Source of the DNA: Henriciella sp. AS95
Lineage (GTDB): Bacteria > Pseudomonadota > Alphaproteobacteria > Caulobacterales > Hyphomonadaceae
Direction: 5' to 3'
Length of the DNA: 64,000 bases
NCBI RefSeq assembly: GCF_038900055.1
Contig: NZ_JBBMQM010000001.1
Coordinates: 186,001-250,000, forward strand
The position numbers were made by a program, and so were the translations under genes. Below are positions 1 to 8,108 of the stretch, piece after piece (position 1 is the stretch's first letter; every line of letters begins with the position of its first letter). The notes under the pieces are model-generated. The model was not told where the DNA came from, did not search any database, and was given only the letters and a program-made list of their open reading frames with translations.

Positions 1-71
1 TTACGCCTGCTCGAATACACCTAAAACTGTCGCAAACGGGCCTAGTCTACCGGTTCGATTCAGGAGAGCGA

Positions 72-1184
72 ATGCGTATCATGCTTATAACCGACGCTTG
101 GGAGCCCCAGGTGAATGGCGTCGTACGGACCATGAAGCGCGTCATCCAGGAATGCGAAGAGATGGGCCATGAATGGGAAGTCGTCTCGCCTGCCGATGGC
201 TTCACCACCGTTCCGCTGCCGACCTATAGCGAGATCAAGCTCGCCCTGTTTGCCCGCAAACAGATCACCGAGCGCTTTGAGAGCTTCCAGCCCGATGCCG
301 TTCATATCGCAACCGAGGGCACGCTGGGCCTTGCCGGCCGGGCCATGTGCCTGAAGGAAAAGCACCCCTTCTCGACAAGCTACCACACCCGGTTTCCTGA
401 ATATGTTTCGGCCCGGATTCCGGTGCCCACCGCCTGGGGCTATGGCTATGTCCGCTGGTTCCACAAATATTCCGGCAAGGTGATGGTCGCGACGCCGTCC
501 ATGCGCAAGGAACTCGAAGAGCACAAATTCAACAATGTCGTCTCATGGACGCGCGGCGTGGATACCAAACTGTTTGATCCGTCCCGCCGCATTGAAGAAG
601 GCCAGCCGGGCGACCCGTTCGAAGGCTTGCCGCGGCCCATCTTCCTCAATGTTGGCAGGGTCGCCGTGGAAAAGAATATCGAGGCCTTTGTCGAACTCGA
701 CCTGCCGGGCTCGAAAGTCGTCGTTGGCGAGGGCCCGCAACTCGCCGAACTCAAGAAGAAATATCCCAAGGTGACATTCCTTGGCGCTCGATTTGGCGAA
801 GACCTTGCGACCTGCTTTGCGAGCGCGGACGTGTTCTGCTTTCCGAGCCTGACCGATACGTTCGGCCTGGTCATTCTGGAGGCGATGGCCGCCGGCACAC
901 CGGTTGCCGCCTATGATGCGCCGGGTCCCCGCGACATTATTCCGGGGTCAGATGCCGGCGTCATCAGCGAGGACCTGAAACAGGCCTGTCTCGATTGTCT
1001 CGAGCTGTCACGAGAGACAGCGCGGACCTATGCCGAGGGCTATAGCTGGCGCGCTTGCGCGGAAGCCTTCGTTGAAAACCTCGATCCGCTCCCAGTGCCT
1101 GAGCGCAAGCGCTTCTGGCAGAAAATCCGCCTGCGCCGGCGCAAGAAACGCGTCAATCTGGAGTCATCTGAGAAGCGTGAGTGA
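72..1184 (+). CDS. GT4-family glycosyltransferase
   Basis: A 370-residue cytoplasmic GT-B glycosyltransferase. The N-terminus reads MRIMLITDAWEPQVNGV, the usual first strand and loop of GT4 enzymes that move a sugar (often mannose or a uronic acid) onto a lipid or glycan. The nucleotide-sugar site is visible near residues 255-285 as SLTDTFGLVILEAMAAGTPV, with the conserved EX7E-type glutamates. The ATG follows a good AGGAG ribosome site. The gene overlaps the next one by 8 bases, so the two are probably co-translated. Family is clear; donor and acceptor cannot be told from the sequence. Envelope lipid or polysaccharide synthesis is the likely role. Confidence 0.85.
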   Translation: MRIMLITDAWEPQVNGVVRTMKRVIQECEEMGHEWEVVSPADGFTTVPLPTYSEIKLALFARKQITERFESFQPDAVHIATEGTLGLAGRAMCLKEKHPFSTSYHTRFPEYVSARIPVPTAWGYGYVRWFHKYSGKVMVATPSMRKELEEHKFNNVVSWTRGVDTKLFDPSRRIEEGQPGDPFEGLPRPIFLNVGRVAVEKNIEAFVELDLPGSKVVVGEGPQLAELKKKYPKVTFLGARFGEDLATCFASADVFCFPSLTDTFGLVILEAMAAGTPVAAYDAPGPRDIIPGSDAGVISEDLKQACLDCLELSRETARTYAEGYSWRACAEAFVENLDPLPVPERKRFWQKIRLRRRKKRVNLESSEKRE

Positions 1185-2061
1185 GCGACCTGATATCAAG
1201 CTCATCCGGACGCTGGTCAGAGCCAGCTTTCCAAAACTGTCCAGTGCCAGGATCCGCGCGGTAAGCCAACGCGGCACGGACAATTACATCTACCGGATCG
1301 ATGACGATCTGGCGCTGCGAATCGCCTGCTCCGACGAAACAGCGCCCGCTCTGATCTGCCGCGAGCAAGTCGCCCTGGAAGAGCTTTCGGACCTCTCGCT
1401 TGAGACCCCGAAACTCCTTGCCTATGGCTTTCTGCCCGCGCCGGACACGCGCCCCTGGATGATCTGCAACTGGCTGGAGGGCAAAAGCCTGGAGCTTTCC
1501 GCCCATGTCCCGACAGAAGCAGACGCCCGGCGTCTCGCCCTCTTCCTGCTCGACCTTCAGGGCTGCAGAAAGGAACCGGCCAGCGAGCCCGCCCCGGACA
1601 ATCACTGGCGCGGCATTGGCCTCGCCAAGCGCGATACGCTGACGCGCAAATCGATTGTCACCCTGTCAGATGCGTTCGATGCCGGTAAACTGCGACGCCT
1701 GTGGCACGCATCAGTGAATGCCGCGACATGCCCCCGAAAAGACTACACATGGATCCATGGCGATCTTCACCCCGGCAACCTGATCGTCCGCAGCGGCGCA
1801 CTGACGGGTGTCATCGATTGGGGGCTGGGCGGTCTTGGAGATCCGGCTTGCGATCTGATGGCAGGGTATACGGTCTTTGACGGCGCTGCGCGCGATGCCT
1901 TCGCCGCCGCCATGAATGCAAGCGAGGCCGACTGGCGCCGCGGACGTGGCTGGGCCTTGTCGACGGCAGTGATCGCGCTGGCCCATTACAGAGACGGTGA
2001 CACGCCCATCGTGCGCCGGGCTCGACGCGTGATCGAAACCATCATGGCGGAAAGCGCCTAG
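1177..2061 (+). CDS. APH-family (aminoglycoside/choline kinase-like) phosphotransferase
   Basis: A 294-residue protein of the aminoglycoside phosphotransferase/choline kinase fold. The catalytic loop HGDLHPGN lies near residue 190 and the Mg-binding IDWG...GDPACDL segment near 213-225. I place the start at GTG 1177, which gives MSERPDIKL and overlaps the end of the glycosyltransferase gene by 8 bases; an upstream ATG in the same frame would add 49 residues read out of the preceding gene. Such kinases phosphorylate small molecules or sugars; in this operon a sugar or lipid substrate is more plausible than an antibiotic. The stop is shared with the converging gene as CTAG. Confidence 0.8.
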   Translation: MSERPDIKLIRTLVRASFPKLSSARIRAVSQRGTDNYIYRIDDDLALRIACSDETAPALICREQVALEELSDLSLETPKLLAYGFLPAPDTRPWMICNWLEGKSLELSAHVPTEADARRLALFLLDLQGCRKEPASEPAPDNHWRGIGLAKRDTLTRKSIVTLSDAFDAGKLRRLWHASVNAATCPRKDYTWIHGDLHPGNLIVRSGALTGVIDWGLGGLGDPACDLMAGYTVFDGAARDAFAAAMNASEADWRRGRGWALSTAVIALAHYRDGDTPIVRRARRVIETIMAESA

Positions 2062-3149
2062 CTGTCCGGCGCCATCACTTCCAGCGCGAGCGCCTTTTCG
2101 CGCACAGCATTCCGCTCTTCTTCCTGCAGCGGAATGAGACCTTTTTCGACGAGGTAACCGGTCGGGCCCCAGGCATCTTCCTGCGTGAACTCGGAGATGA
2201 AATCGGTAATGCCCGGCACCAGGCTCACATTCTGCTTCTTTACGTAGAAGAACATGGAGCGAGAGATTCCATACTCACCGCTCGCAATCTCTGAAAACGT
2301 CGGATCGCTTCCCTCAATGTGAGCGCCTTTCAGGCGGTCGAGATTCTGCTCCAGAAAGGAATAGCCCATGATGCCTATACTATCGGGGTTCTTCATGAGC
2401 GTCTGAACGATGGCCGTGTCGTTTTCACCTGAATCGATCCACTTGCCGTCCATCCGGATTGTGGTCGCCCGTTTCTTGAAAAGGTCTTTGTCCGTCTCCT
2501 TCAGGGCCGCCGCTTCTGGCACTTCGTCGGCGCCGCCTTCAAGCGCCAGCTCGGCGAAGGCGTCGCGCGTACCGGAAGTGGGCGGTGGGCCCGACACGAG
2601 GATCGGCATGTCCGGCAGGTGATCGGCGACATCATTCCAGGTCTGGTGCGGATTCTTCATCCAGCCACCCTGGCCGTCCGGAATCTCCTTAGCCAGGGCC
2701 AGCCAGATTTCCGCCTTTGAGAGGTCGAGTTCAGGCGAGCCTTTTGCGTTGGCGAGCACGATGCCGTCATAGCCGATCTTCACTTCGACGATCTGATTAA
2801 CGCCCGCCTTGGCGCACAGCTCGATTTCCGATGGCTTGATCGGGCGCGAGGCATTCGAAATCGACGGCTGGTCCGGGCCGATACCATTGCAGAAGGCCTT
2901 GAAGCCGCCGCCAGTCCCCGTCGTCTCGACGATTGGCGTCGGGAATTCGGAGATGGCGCCAAACTGCTCGGCGACCGTGGTCGAGAAAGGCGCAACTGTG
3001 GACGAGCCGACAATCTTGATTTTCTCGTCCGGCGAGGCCGCCAGGACCGGCACCGCGCCTGCGCTGGCATCTATCTCGGACAGGTCCGTTTCCGGTGCGC
3101 ACGCCACGATCAGGCTGCTGGCTGCGAGAATGGCTAGAATTGACCGCAT
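2058..3149 (-). CDS. PstS-like phosphate-binding lipoprotein
   Basis: A 363-residue periplasmic binding protein of the PstS family. It begins with a lipoprotein signal (MRSILAILAASSLIVAC, lipid-carrying Cys17). Ligand-loop motifs are KIVGSSTVAPFST, ETTGTGGGFKAFC and SGPPPTSGTRDAF, which match the phosphate-coordinating loops of PstS. The start at 3149 is preceded by a run of five G; an ATG 18 bases upstream lacks this. No pstC, pstA or pstB is in the window, so it is either an orphan phosphate scavenger or sensor, or its transporter lies elsewhere. It lies downstream of murI on the same strand and ends in a shared CTAG stop. Confidence 0.85.
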   Translation of the reverse strand: MRSILAILAASSLIVACAPETDLSEIDASAGAVPVLAASPDEKIKIVGSSTVAPFSTTVAEQFGAISEFPTPIVETTGTGGGFKAFCNGIGPDQPSISNASRPIKPSEIELCAKAGVNQIVEVKIGYDGIVLANAKGSPELDLSKAEIWLALAKEIPDGQGGWMKNPHQTWNDVADHLPDMPILVSGPPPTSGTRDAFAELALEGGADEVPEAAALKETDKDLFKKRATTIRMDGKWIDSGENDTAIVQTLMKNPDSIGIMGYSFLEQNLDRLKGAHIEGSDPTFSEIASGEYGISRSMFFYVKKQNVSLVPGITDFISEFTQEDAWGPTGYLVEKGLIPLQEEERNAVREKALALEVMAPDS

Positions 3150-3202
3150 GTCTGGCCCCCGATTCATTCAATCGAACCCGAATTATCGAAGTTTTGTGAC
3201 AG

Positions 3203-4087
3203 TCACATGCGCGCCGAAGCATTTTCTGCATCCGAACTGACGTTTACTGTGCGCACATTGGGAAAACCGAACTTGCGACACACAGCGACCAGACGCTCAT
3301 TGTGCGAGGCATCACTGGTTAGCCAGACATGCCCGCCCGGCCGGTCGGTCGGCTTTCGGGTCTCGGTCTCACGCGCCAGAACGCGCAAGGTCTGGCGGGC
3401 AATCGCTGCACCAGAATCAATGTACTTCACAGCGCGCGGCGCAGTCGCGGCGAGCTGTTCGCGCACAAGCGGGAAGTGCGTACAGGCGAGCACGATTGTG
3501 TCGACCTCGCCGCCGCCCTCGGCGTCGAAAATGGGTGTCTGTGTTGCTGCGATGGCTGAAGGCTGAACCTCTTCGCCTGCCGCAAAGGCTTCTGCGAGAC
3601 GGACCAGGTCGATACTGCCATGCAGGATGACCGAAACATCTCTCGCAAACTCATTGATGAGACGCGCGGTATAGGCTCTTCGAATGGTTCCCGGTGTGGC
3701 CAGAAGGCCAATGACGCCTGTCTTTGTTTCTGCGACGGCGGGTTTGATCGCGGGCACCGTGCCAATAACCGGGATATCGAGCACCGCCCGCACCTCATCG
3801 AGCGCAAGCGTGCTGGCTGTATTGCACGCGATCACGAAGACGTCTGGCTTCGCCTGCCGCACAAGGTCGGCCGCGACTTTAGGCAGGCGGTCCCGAAGCT
3901 CGGTGTCAGACTTGTCGCCATAGGGAAAAAAACCGGTATCGGCGGCGTAGTCGACGGCCACCCCAGGCGCCCGGGCCATGATTTCCCGCGCGACGGTCAA
4001 TCCACCCATACCCGAATCGAAGACGAGTACGCGGCCCGTTTCCGGGACGGGCACGAGGCGGCTGGCAAGGGTTTTCTCGATAGGCAT
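3203..4087 (-). CDS. murI: glutamate racemase
   Basis: MurI interconverts L- and D-glutamate for peptidoglycan synthesis in the cytoplasm. The 294-residue product has the family landmarks: FDSGMGGLTV near 23-32, DTGFFPYGDKS near 50-60, and the two catalytic cysteines in ACNT (Cys88) and ACTH (Cys202). The chosen ATG at 4087 has AAGGA seven bases upstream; an in-frame ATG at 4108 would swallow that site. The C-terminal tail after residue 275 is longer and more variable than usual. The gene is divergent from the phasin-like gene at 4319, and the 231 bases between hold two TGC/GCA dyads. Confidence 0.95.
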   Translation of the reverse strand: MPIEKTLASRLVPVPETGRVLVFDSGMGGLTVAREIMARAPGVAVDYAADTGFFPYGDKSDTELRDRLPKVAADLVRQAKPDVFVIACNTASTLALDEVRAVLDIPVIGTVPAIKPAVAETKTGVIGLLATPGTIRRAYTARLINEFARDVSVILHGSIDLVRLAEAFAAGEEVQPSAIAATQTPIFDAEGGGEVDTIVLACTHFPLVREQLAATAPRAVKYIDSGAAIARQTLRVLARETETRKPTDRPGGHVWLTSDASHNERLVAVCRKFGFPNVRTVNVSSDAENASARM

Positions 4088-4213
4088 GGCGCGATCCTTC
4101 CCAAGCATAGGATGGTTCGCCTTGGGCGTTAATATGGCGTTCGCGGCTGAAATATGAGCGGCGGTTTTACAAAAACGCGGGACGGTGCTGGCTGTCGGGC
4201 AAGGCCGCCAACA

Positions 4214-4228
4214 TGTTGCAGCGCAACA
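4214..4228. promoter_or_regulatory. TTGC-AGC-GCAA dyad, candidate repressor site
   Basis: A perfect inverted repeat TGTTGC-AGC-GCAACA. A similar imperfect copy lies at 4283-4297 (TGTTGC-ACT-GCAGCA), 69 bases further toward the phasin-like gene. TGC/GCA dyads of this type are recognised by PhaR/PhbF-type regulators of polyhydroxyalkanoate granule genes. Assignment to such a regulator is inference from the motif and from the phasin-like product next door. Confidence 0.4.
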
Positions 4229-4282
4229 CGGAAACGGCGGCTCCTTTCCTCCAGCGCTTGAAATCACTGCCAACATTGACTA

Positions 4283-4297
4283 TGTTGCACTGCAGCA
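4283..4297. promoter_or_regulatory. TTGC-ACT-GCAG dyad, second candidate site
   Basis: TGTTGC-ACT-GCAGCA with one mismatch in the arms; the symmetry extends outward by TA on both sides. It lies 22 bases before the ATG of the 4319 gene, where a bound repressor would block transcription or initiation. Confidence 0.4.
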
Positions 4298-4318
4298 TAC
4301 GCGCAAAGGAGCGCCGAG

Positions 4319-4942
4319 ATGACAACCGCTGAAACAAAACTGAACCCGATGGAACTGTTTACCGAATCCCTCACCGCATGGGGTGATCTCGGACGCAGTG
4401 CCAGTGAAGCCTGGCTCGAGACCGTAATGTCGATGGGCACGACCTCCGAAAACGCGACGTCCGAAGACATGACCCGCGACGTTTTCCGCAAGCTGGCCGA
4501 CCTCAATCTCCAGCATTGGGAACACGCCGCCAAAATGGTCGAGTCGCTTCCTGGCTGGATGCGTTGGCCGCAGACCGTTCCCGGCGGTGTGATGACCGAC
4601 TGGTTCGACCAGATGCGCCGTCCAATGGACCTTGAGGCCTATTCGAACTTCTTCGACTTCGAAAAGTTCGCTGGGGGCATGCCGGCAAATGCGATGCAGC
4701 GCCCGGTTGGTCTCGCCGCGCCTGAAGGCAGCGCTGACGACCTCACCCGCATCAAGGGAATTGGTCCGAAGCTGTCACAGACGCTCAACGATCTCGGCAT
4801 CTTCCACTTCAAGCAGATCGCCGCCTGGCAGGACGCTGAAGCAAAATGGGTCGACGACTTCCTGGCCTTCAAAGGCCGCGTTGCCCGTGAGCAGTGGATC
4901 GAGCAGGCGCAGAAATTCGCCGCCAACGGATCGCTGCACTAG
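4319..4942 (+). CDS. phasin-like protein with C-terminal helix-hairpin-helix domain
   Basis: A 207-residue protein in two parts. Residues 1-120 are helical and acidic/aromatic (for example LNLQHWEHAAKMVESLPGW), resembling small polyhydroxyalkanoate-granule proteins. Residues about 138-200 form a helix-hairpin-helix fold with the motif IKGIGPKLSQTLNDLGI, the same domain seen appended to NuoE and other alphaproteobacterial proteins. AAAGGAG sits upstream of the ATG. The C-terminal part is recognised with confidence; the granule association is inferred from the N-terminus and the TGC/GCA dyads upstream. It is followed by a strong bidirectional terminator. Confidence 0.7.
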   Translation: MTTAETKLNPMELFTESLTAWGDLGRSASEAWLETVMSMGTTSENATSEDMTRDVFRKLADLNLQHWEHAAKMVESLPGWMRWPQTVPGGVMTDWFDQMRRPMDLEAYSNFFDFEKFAGGMPANAMQRPVGLAAPEGSADDLTRIKGIGPKLSQTLNDLGIFHFKQIAAWQDAEAKWVDDFLAFKGRVAREQWIEQAQKFAANGSLH

Positions 4943-4967
4943 CATCGGCAGGATAATCCAAGTCTTT

Positions 4968-4996
4968 ACGGCCCGGTCAGTTGACTGGGCCGTTTT
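4968..4996. terminator. bidirectional terminator overlapping the end of the metallopeptidase gene
   Basis: ACGGCCCGGTCA-GT-TGACTGGGCCGT followed by TTTTG on the + strand. The left arm includes the stop codon and last codons of the converging gene (its stop is at 4977-4979), so the hairpin is partly coding. Confidence 0.8.
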
Positions 4997-6041
4997 GTTT
5001 CTGGGGCTTGCGCCCGGTCAGGCTCGACAGCCAGCCCGGCAGAGTCGGCCTCGCCTTTGCGCCGGACAGAGGCCCGGTTTTGGCGACCCATTCATGAATG
5101 AAGGCGAGCTTCGTGCGCACTTTTTCGGAGATCACGAAGGGGTAGATGTCAAACTGGCCCATGGATCGGCTCACATGGTTCATGCCGAGCCCGACGCTGA
5201 CAGCTGCCGAAATGAGCTTGTTCGGATCCTTGCAGGCATAGGGATCTGGCGAGACACCATCGAGGCCCGGCGCGGAAAAACCAGCGGCGAGATAACTGTC
5301 GAGCATATCGGTCAGGTGAACCAGGTGCGCGAAGGTTTCCGCCCAGTCTTCATGCGGATGGCTTGAGGCATATCCGGTCACATGATCGTCCGCCCATCCG
5401 GCTGGTGGCCCCTGATCATAGTGGCGCGCGAGCGCCTCGCCATAGTCGGCCCGCTCATCACCAAACAGGGCGCGGAACTGCTTCAGGAACGTCTCATCTT
5501 CTGAGAGCCGCAGAAAAACATAATGGCCAAGTTCGTGCCGGAAATGGCCGGCGAGCGTGCGATAGGATTCGCTCAACCGCTCTCGCCTCGCCACGCGTTC
5601 TGCCGGGTCAGCCTCTATGACGTTGATCGTGATCAGACCGTCATCATGGCCCATGGTAACTGGCGCATGCCCGTAACTCGTGGTTTCGGACAGAAGATGA
5701 AACAGGGGCGCGGGGCCCGTGTCAGACGCTTTCAGCCAGCCCCATTGGCCGAGATTGACGAGGACCCAGCGTTTTGCCGCTTCGGTAAGCGCCCAGAGCG
5801 AAAGATTCGTCTCGACGAGGGAATCGGGCACGATCTTCGTCATCGCACAGGCGCGGCAGAGCGAAGCGGGCCCGGCCGCTGACTGCCAGTTGCACCCGAT
5901 CCGTGCGCGGTTTGTGCAGCTGTCACCGGCCCGCACAAATGTCTCGGCCTCCGGGTCGAAAGCCACTTCCAGTCCGCAATTGCAGACCAGATTGTCAAAA
6001 TAGAGCGTGCCACCGCAATCGGGGCAGGTGAAGATTTTCAT
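4977..6041 (-). CDS. putative zinc-binding metallopeptidase
   Basis: A 354-residue cytoplasmic-looking protein of the proteobacterial putative zinc-binding metallopeptidase family (PF15887 type). The N-terminus has zinc-ribbon cysteines: CPDCG near residue 6, CNCG near 30, a further pair near 42-50 and CRAC near 60. The catalytic motif HELGH is near residue 167 in LAGHFRHELGHYVF, and further histidines and acidic residues follow (HPHEDWAETFAHLVH). The substrate is not known for this family. Its final codons lie inside the terminator hairpin shared with the converging gene. Confidence 0.8.
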   Translation of the reverse strand: MKIFTCPDCGGTLYFDNLVCNCGLEVAFDPEAETFVRAGDSCTNRARIGCNWQSAAGPASLCRACAMTKIVPDSLVETNLSLWALTEAAKRWVLVNLGQWGWLKASDTGPAPLFHLLSETTSYGHAPVTMGHDDGLITINVIEADPAERVARRERLSESYRTLAGHFRHELGHYVFLRLSEDETFLKQFRALFGDERADYGEALARHYDQGPPAGWADDHVTGYASSHPHEDWAETFAHLVHLTDMLDSYLAAGFSAPGLDGVSPDPYACKDPNKLISAAVSVGLGMNHVSRSMGQFDIYPFVISEKVRTKLAFIHEWVAKTGPLSGAKARPTLPGWLSSLTGRKPQKQNGPVN

Positions 6042-6165
6042 TAGGGAACGTCCAGTCTGGCGCTACTCGCCAAACGCTAAACCCTTCCAGGGTCTACCTC
6101 GTTCCACGAGAGGGCCGCGATGACAGACAATTTGTTCGCGTAACCCAATCGGCAGACGAAGAGCG

Positions 6166-7008
6166 CTAGCCGAGTCCCTCATAGAGGTCGGTCCGCCTGT
6201 CGCGGAAGAAGCCCCATGCCGCGCGGTGGCGGTCGAGGAAATCCAGGTCGAACTCTGCGGTGATGACGCCTTCCTGGTCGCGACCAAGCTCGTCGACGAT
6301 CTCGCCGGCATGGTCTGCGATGAAACTTGTGCCGTAAAAGACCTGCCCCTCCTCATCGCCGGTGCGATTGGCAGCGACAACCGGGATCACGTTCGAGACG
6401 GCGTGGCCCTGCATGGCGCGGCGCCAGCGCGCGGCCGTATCGAGGCTGTCATCATGCGGCTCTGAGCCGATAGCCGTCGGATAAAACAGCACATCCGCGC
6501 CCATCAGCGCCATGGCGCGGGCGGCCTCGGGGAACCACTGGTCCCAACAAATGCCGACGCCAATATTGCCTTTCATCGTCTCCCAGACACGAAATCCTGT
6601 ATTGCCGGGGCGGAAGTAGAACTTCTCCATATAGCCCGGCCCGTCGGGGATATGGGATTTGCGGTAGACGCCCAGCGGCGTGCCGTCGGCATCAATGATG
6701 ACGATGGAATTATAGTATTCCGGGCCGTCCTTTTCATAGATCGAGACCGGGATAACGACGCCGAGCTCCTTCGCCAGCTCTTCAAGCTGGACGACAGCCG
6801 GATGCTCCTCCCAAGGATAGGCCGTGGCAAAGAACTTCTCGTCCTGCACCTTGCAGAAATAATGGTCGCAGAAGAGCTCTGACGGCAGGATGATCTCAGC
6901 GCCCTTGGCGGCCGCCTCGCGCACCAGCGTTTTCACCTTGTCGATATTGGCCTGCATGTCCTTGCTGAACGAGGCCTGCAGGGCTGCGACTTTGATCTTG
7001 CGGCTCAT
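6166..7008 (-). CDS. aguB: N-carbamoylputrescine amidase
   Basis: AguB hydrolyses N-carbamoylputrescine to putrescine, CO2 and ammonia. The 280-residue product is a nitrilase-superfamily enzyme with the Glu-Lys-Cys triad readable as E44 (LPSELF), K117 (YRKSHIPDGPG) and C154 (GICWDQWFPE). Length and motifs match AguB rather than other nitrilases. It overlaps aguA by 4 bases (ATGA-type junction), so the two steps of agmatine use are co-expressed. Confidence 0.93.
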   Translation of the reverse strand: MSRKIKVAALQASFSKDMQANIDKVKTLVREAAAKGAEIILPSELFCDHYFCKVQDEKFFATAYPWEEHPAVVQLEELAKELGVVIPVSIYEKDGPEYYNSIVIIDADGTPLGVYRKSHIPDGPGYMEKFYFRPGNTGFRVWETMKGNIGVGICWDQWFPEAARAMALMGADVLFYPTAIGSEPHDDSLDTAARWRRAMQGHAVSNVIPVVAANRTGDEEGQVFYGTSFIADHAGEIVDELGRDQEGVITAEFDLDFLDRHRAAWGFFRDRRTDLYEGLG

Positions 7009-8012
7009 GTTGAAAGCCCTTCTTCGACTTCTGGGACCTGTTGGGTCATGCAGTGGAAGCTGCCGCCACCGGTCAGGATATGGTTTGCAGGCAGCGCAAC
7101 GACTTCATGCTCGGGCATCAGCGCCTGAAGCTCGGCCAGCGCGAGCTTTGAATGCGTCTCTTCATAGATGGGCAGGATCACGCGTCCATTCGAGATCAGG
7201 AAGTTCATATGGCTGGCCGGGATCGGCTCGCCATCATCATCCTCCAGCCGGCCCGGCGACGGGATGGTCGAAACCTCTAGTTCGGCCGATCTTAGCTCAT
7301 CCTCGATTGCACGAAGGATGTCCGCATTGGGATCATCATCGCCCGACGGGGTCTGGCAGACGACATGGCCGGGGCCAATAAAGCGGGCGATATTGTCGAC
7401 ATGACCATCTGTATGATCGCCGATCAGCCCGTCGCCCAGCCAGATGATCCGGTCGACATTGAAAGCGAGCTTTAGCTGCGCCTCGGCCTTCTCTTCCGTC
7501 CATTCCGGGTTGCGGTTCGGGTTGAGCACGCACTGGCGCGTCGTCAGCAGCAGGCCCTCACCATCCTGCTCGACGGCCCCACCTTCCAGCACAAAAGGGA
7601 GGCGCTTTAACGGGTGGCCTTCCAGGCGCGCAATCGCTGCGGCCGTTTCGGTATCGCCTTCAAGCTCATATTTGCCGCCCCAGCCATTGAAGGTGAAGCC
7701 AAGCCCCTCAAGCCGGTTGAGATATTTCACGAAAACCGGGCCGATATCGCGCAGCCAGATATCGCCCATCGGGGCGTCATACATTTCCGCAAGATCGCCG
7801 ATCTGATCGACCGCTTCGGCGCGCGAAGCCGGATCGCCAATCACCAGCTTGACCTTGACGACCGGCGCGAGCGCCTTGATCAGCGCCGCAATTTCGCGCT
7901 GCGCACCTTCATAGTCGTCTGCCCAAGCGTCCTTGAGGTGTGGCCAGCCGACCCAGACGGAAGACTGCGGAGCCCATTCAGGCGGGGTAAAAGCGATGGT
8001 CGTATCGGTCAT
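7005..8012 (-). CDS. aguA: agmatine deiminase
   Basis: AguA converts agmatine to N-carbamoylputrescine plus ammonia. The 335-residue product has the family motifs RDIGPVFV, FVLEGGAVE, GDHTDGHVDN and the active-site cysteine C321 in GGGSFHCMTQQ. It is the first gene of the aguA-aguB pair, together giving an arginine-derived route to putrescine. It starts just after the terminator of the TonB-dependent receptor gene. Confidence 0.94.
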   Translation of the reverse strand: MTDTTIAFTPPEWAPQSSVWVGWPHLKDAWADDYEGAQREIAALIKALAPVVKVKLVIGDPASRAEAVDQIGDLAEMYDAPMGDIWLRDIGPVFVKYLNRLEGLGFTFNGWGGKYELEGDTETAAAIARLEGHPLKRLPFVLEGGAVEQDGEGLLLTTRQCVLNPNRNPEWTEEKAEAQLKLAFNVDRIIWLGDGLIGDHTDGHVDNIARFIGPGHVVCQTPSGDDDPNADILRAIEDELRSAELEVSTIPSPGRLEDDDGEPIPASHMNFLISNGRVILPIYEETHSKLALAELQALMPEHEVVALPANHILTGGGSFHCMTQQVPEVEEGLST

Positions 8013-8046
8013 ATCGCGCGATTTGCCATAGTGAGAGCCAAAGAGA

Positions 8047-8072
8047 AAGGGCGGCCCACATGGAGCCGCCCT
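8047..8072 (-). terminator. terminator of the TonB-dependent receptor gene
   Basis: On the minus strand GGGCGGC-TCCATGTGG-GCCGCCC followed by TTTCTCTTT. It lies between the receptor stop (8109) and the aguA start (8012). Confidence 0.7.
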
Positions 8073-8108
8073 TCCCTGATTTCAATCGGTTCTGTGGAAC
8101 CGGCTGTC

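Noticed and set aside
1-60. Minus-strand frame ending TAA at position 1
   Set aside because: It is under 25 codons to any plausible start within the leader of the first gene, with no ribosome site or coding character.
1177-2061. Antibiotic resistance by an aminoglycoside phosphotransferase
   Set aside because: The fold is shared by many metabolic kinases, and the overlap with a glycosyltransferase gene points to a metabolic role.
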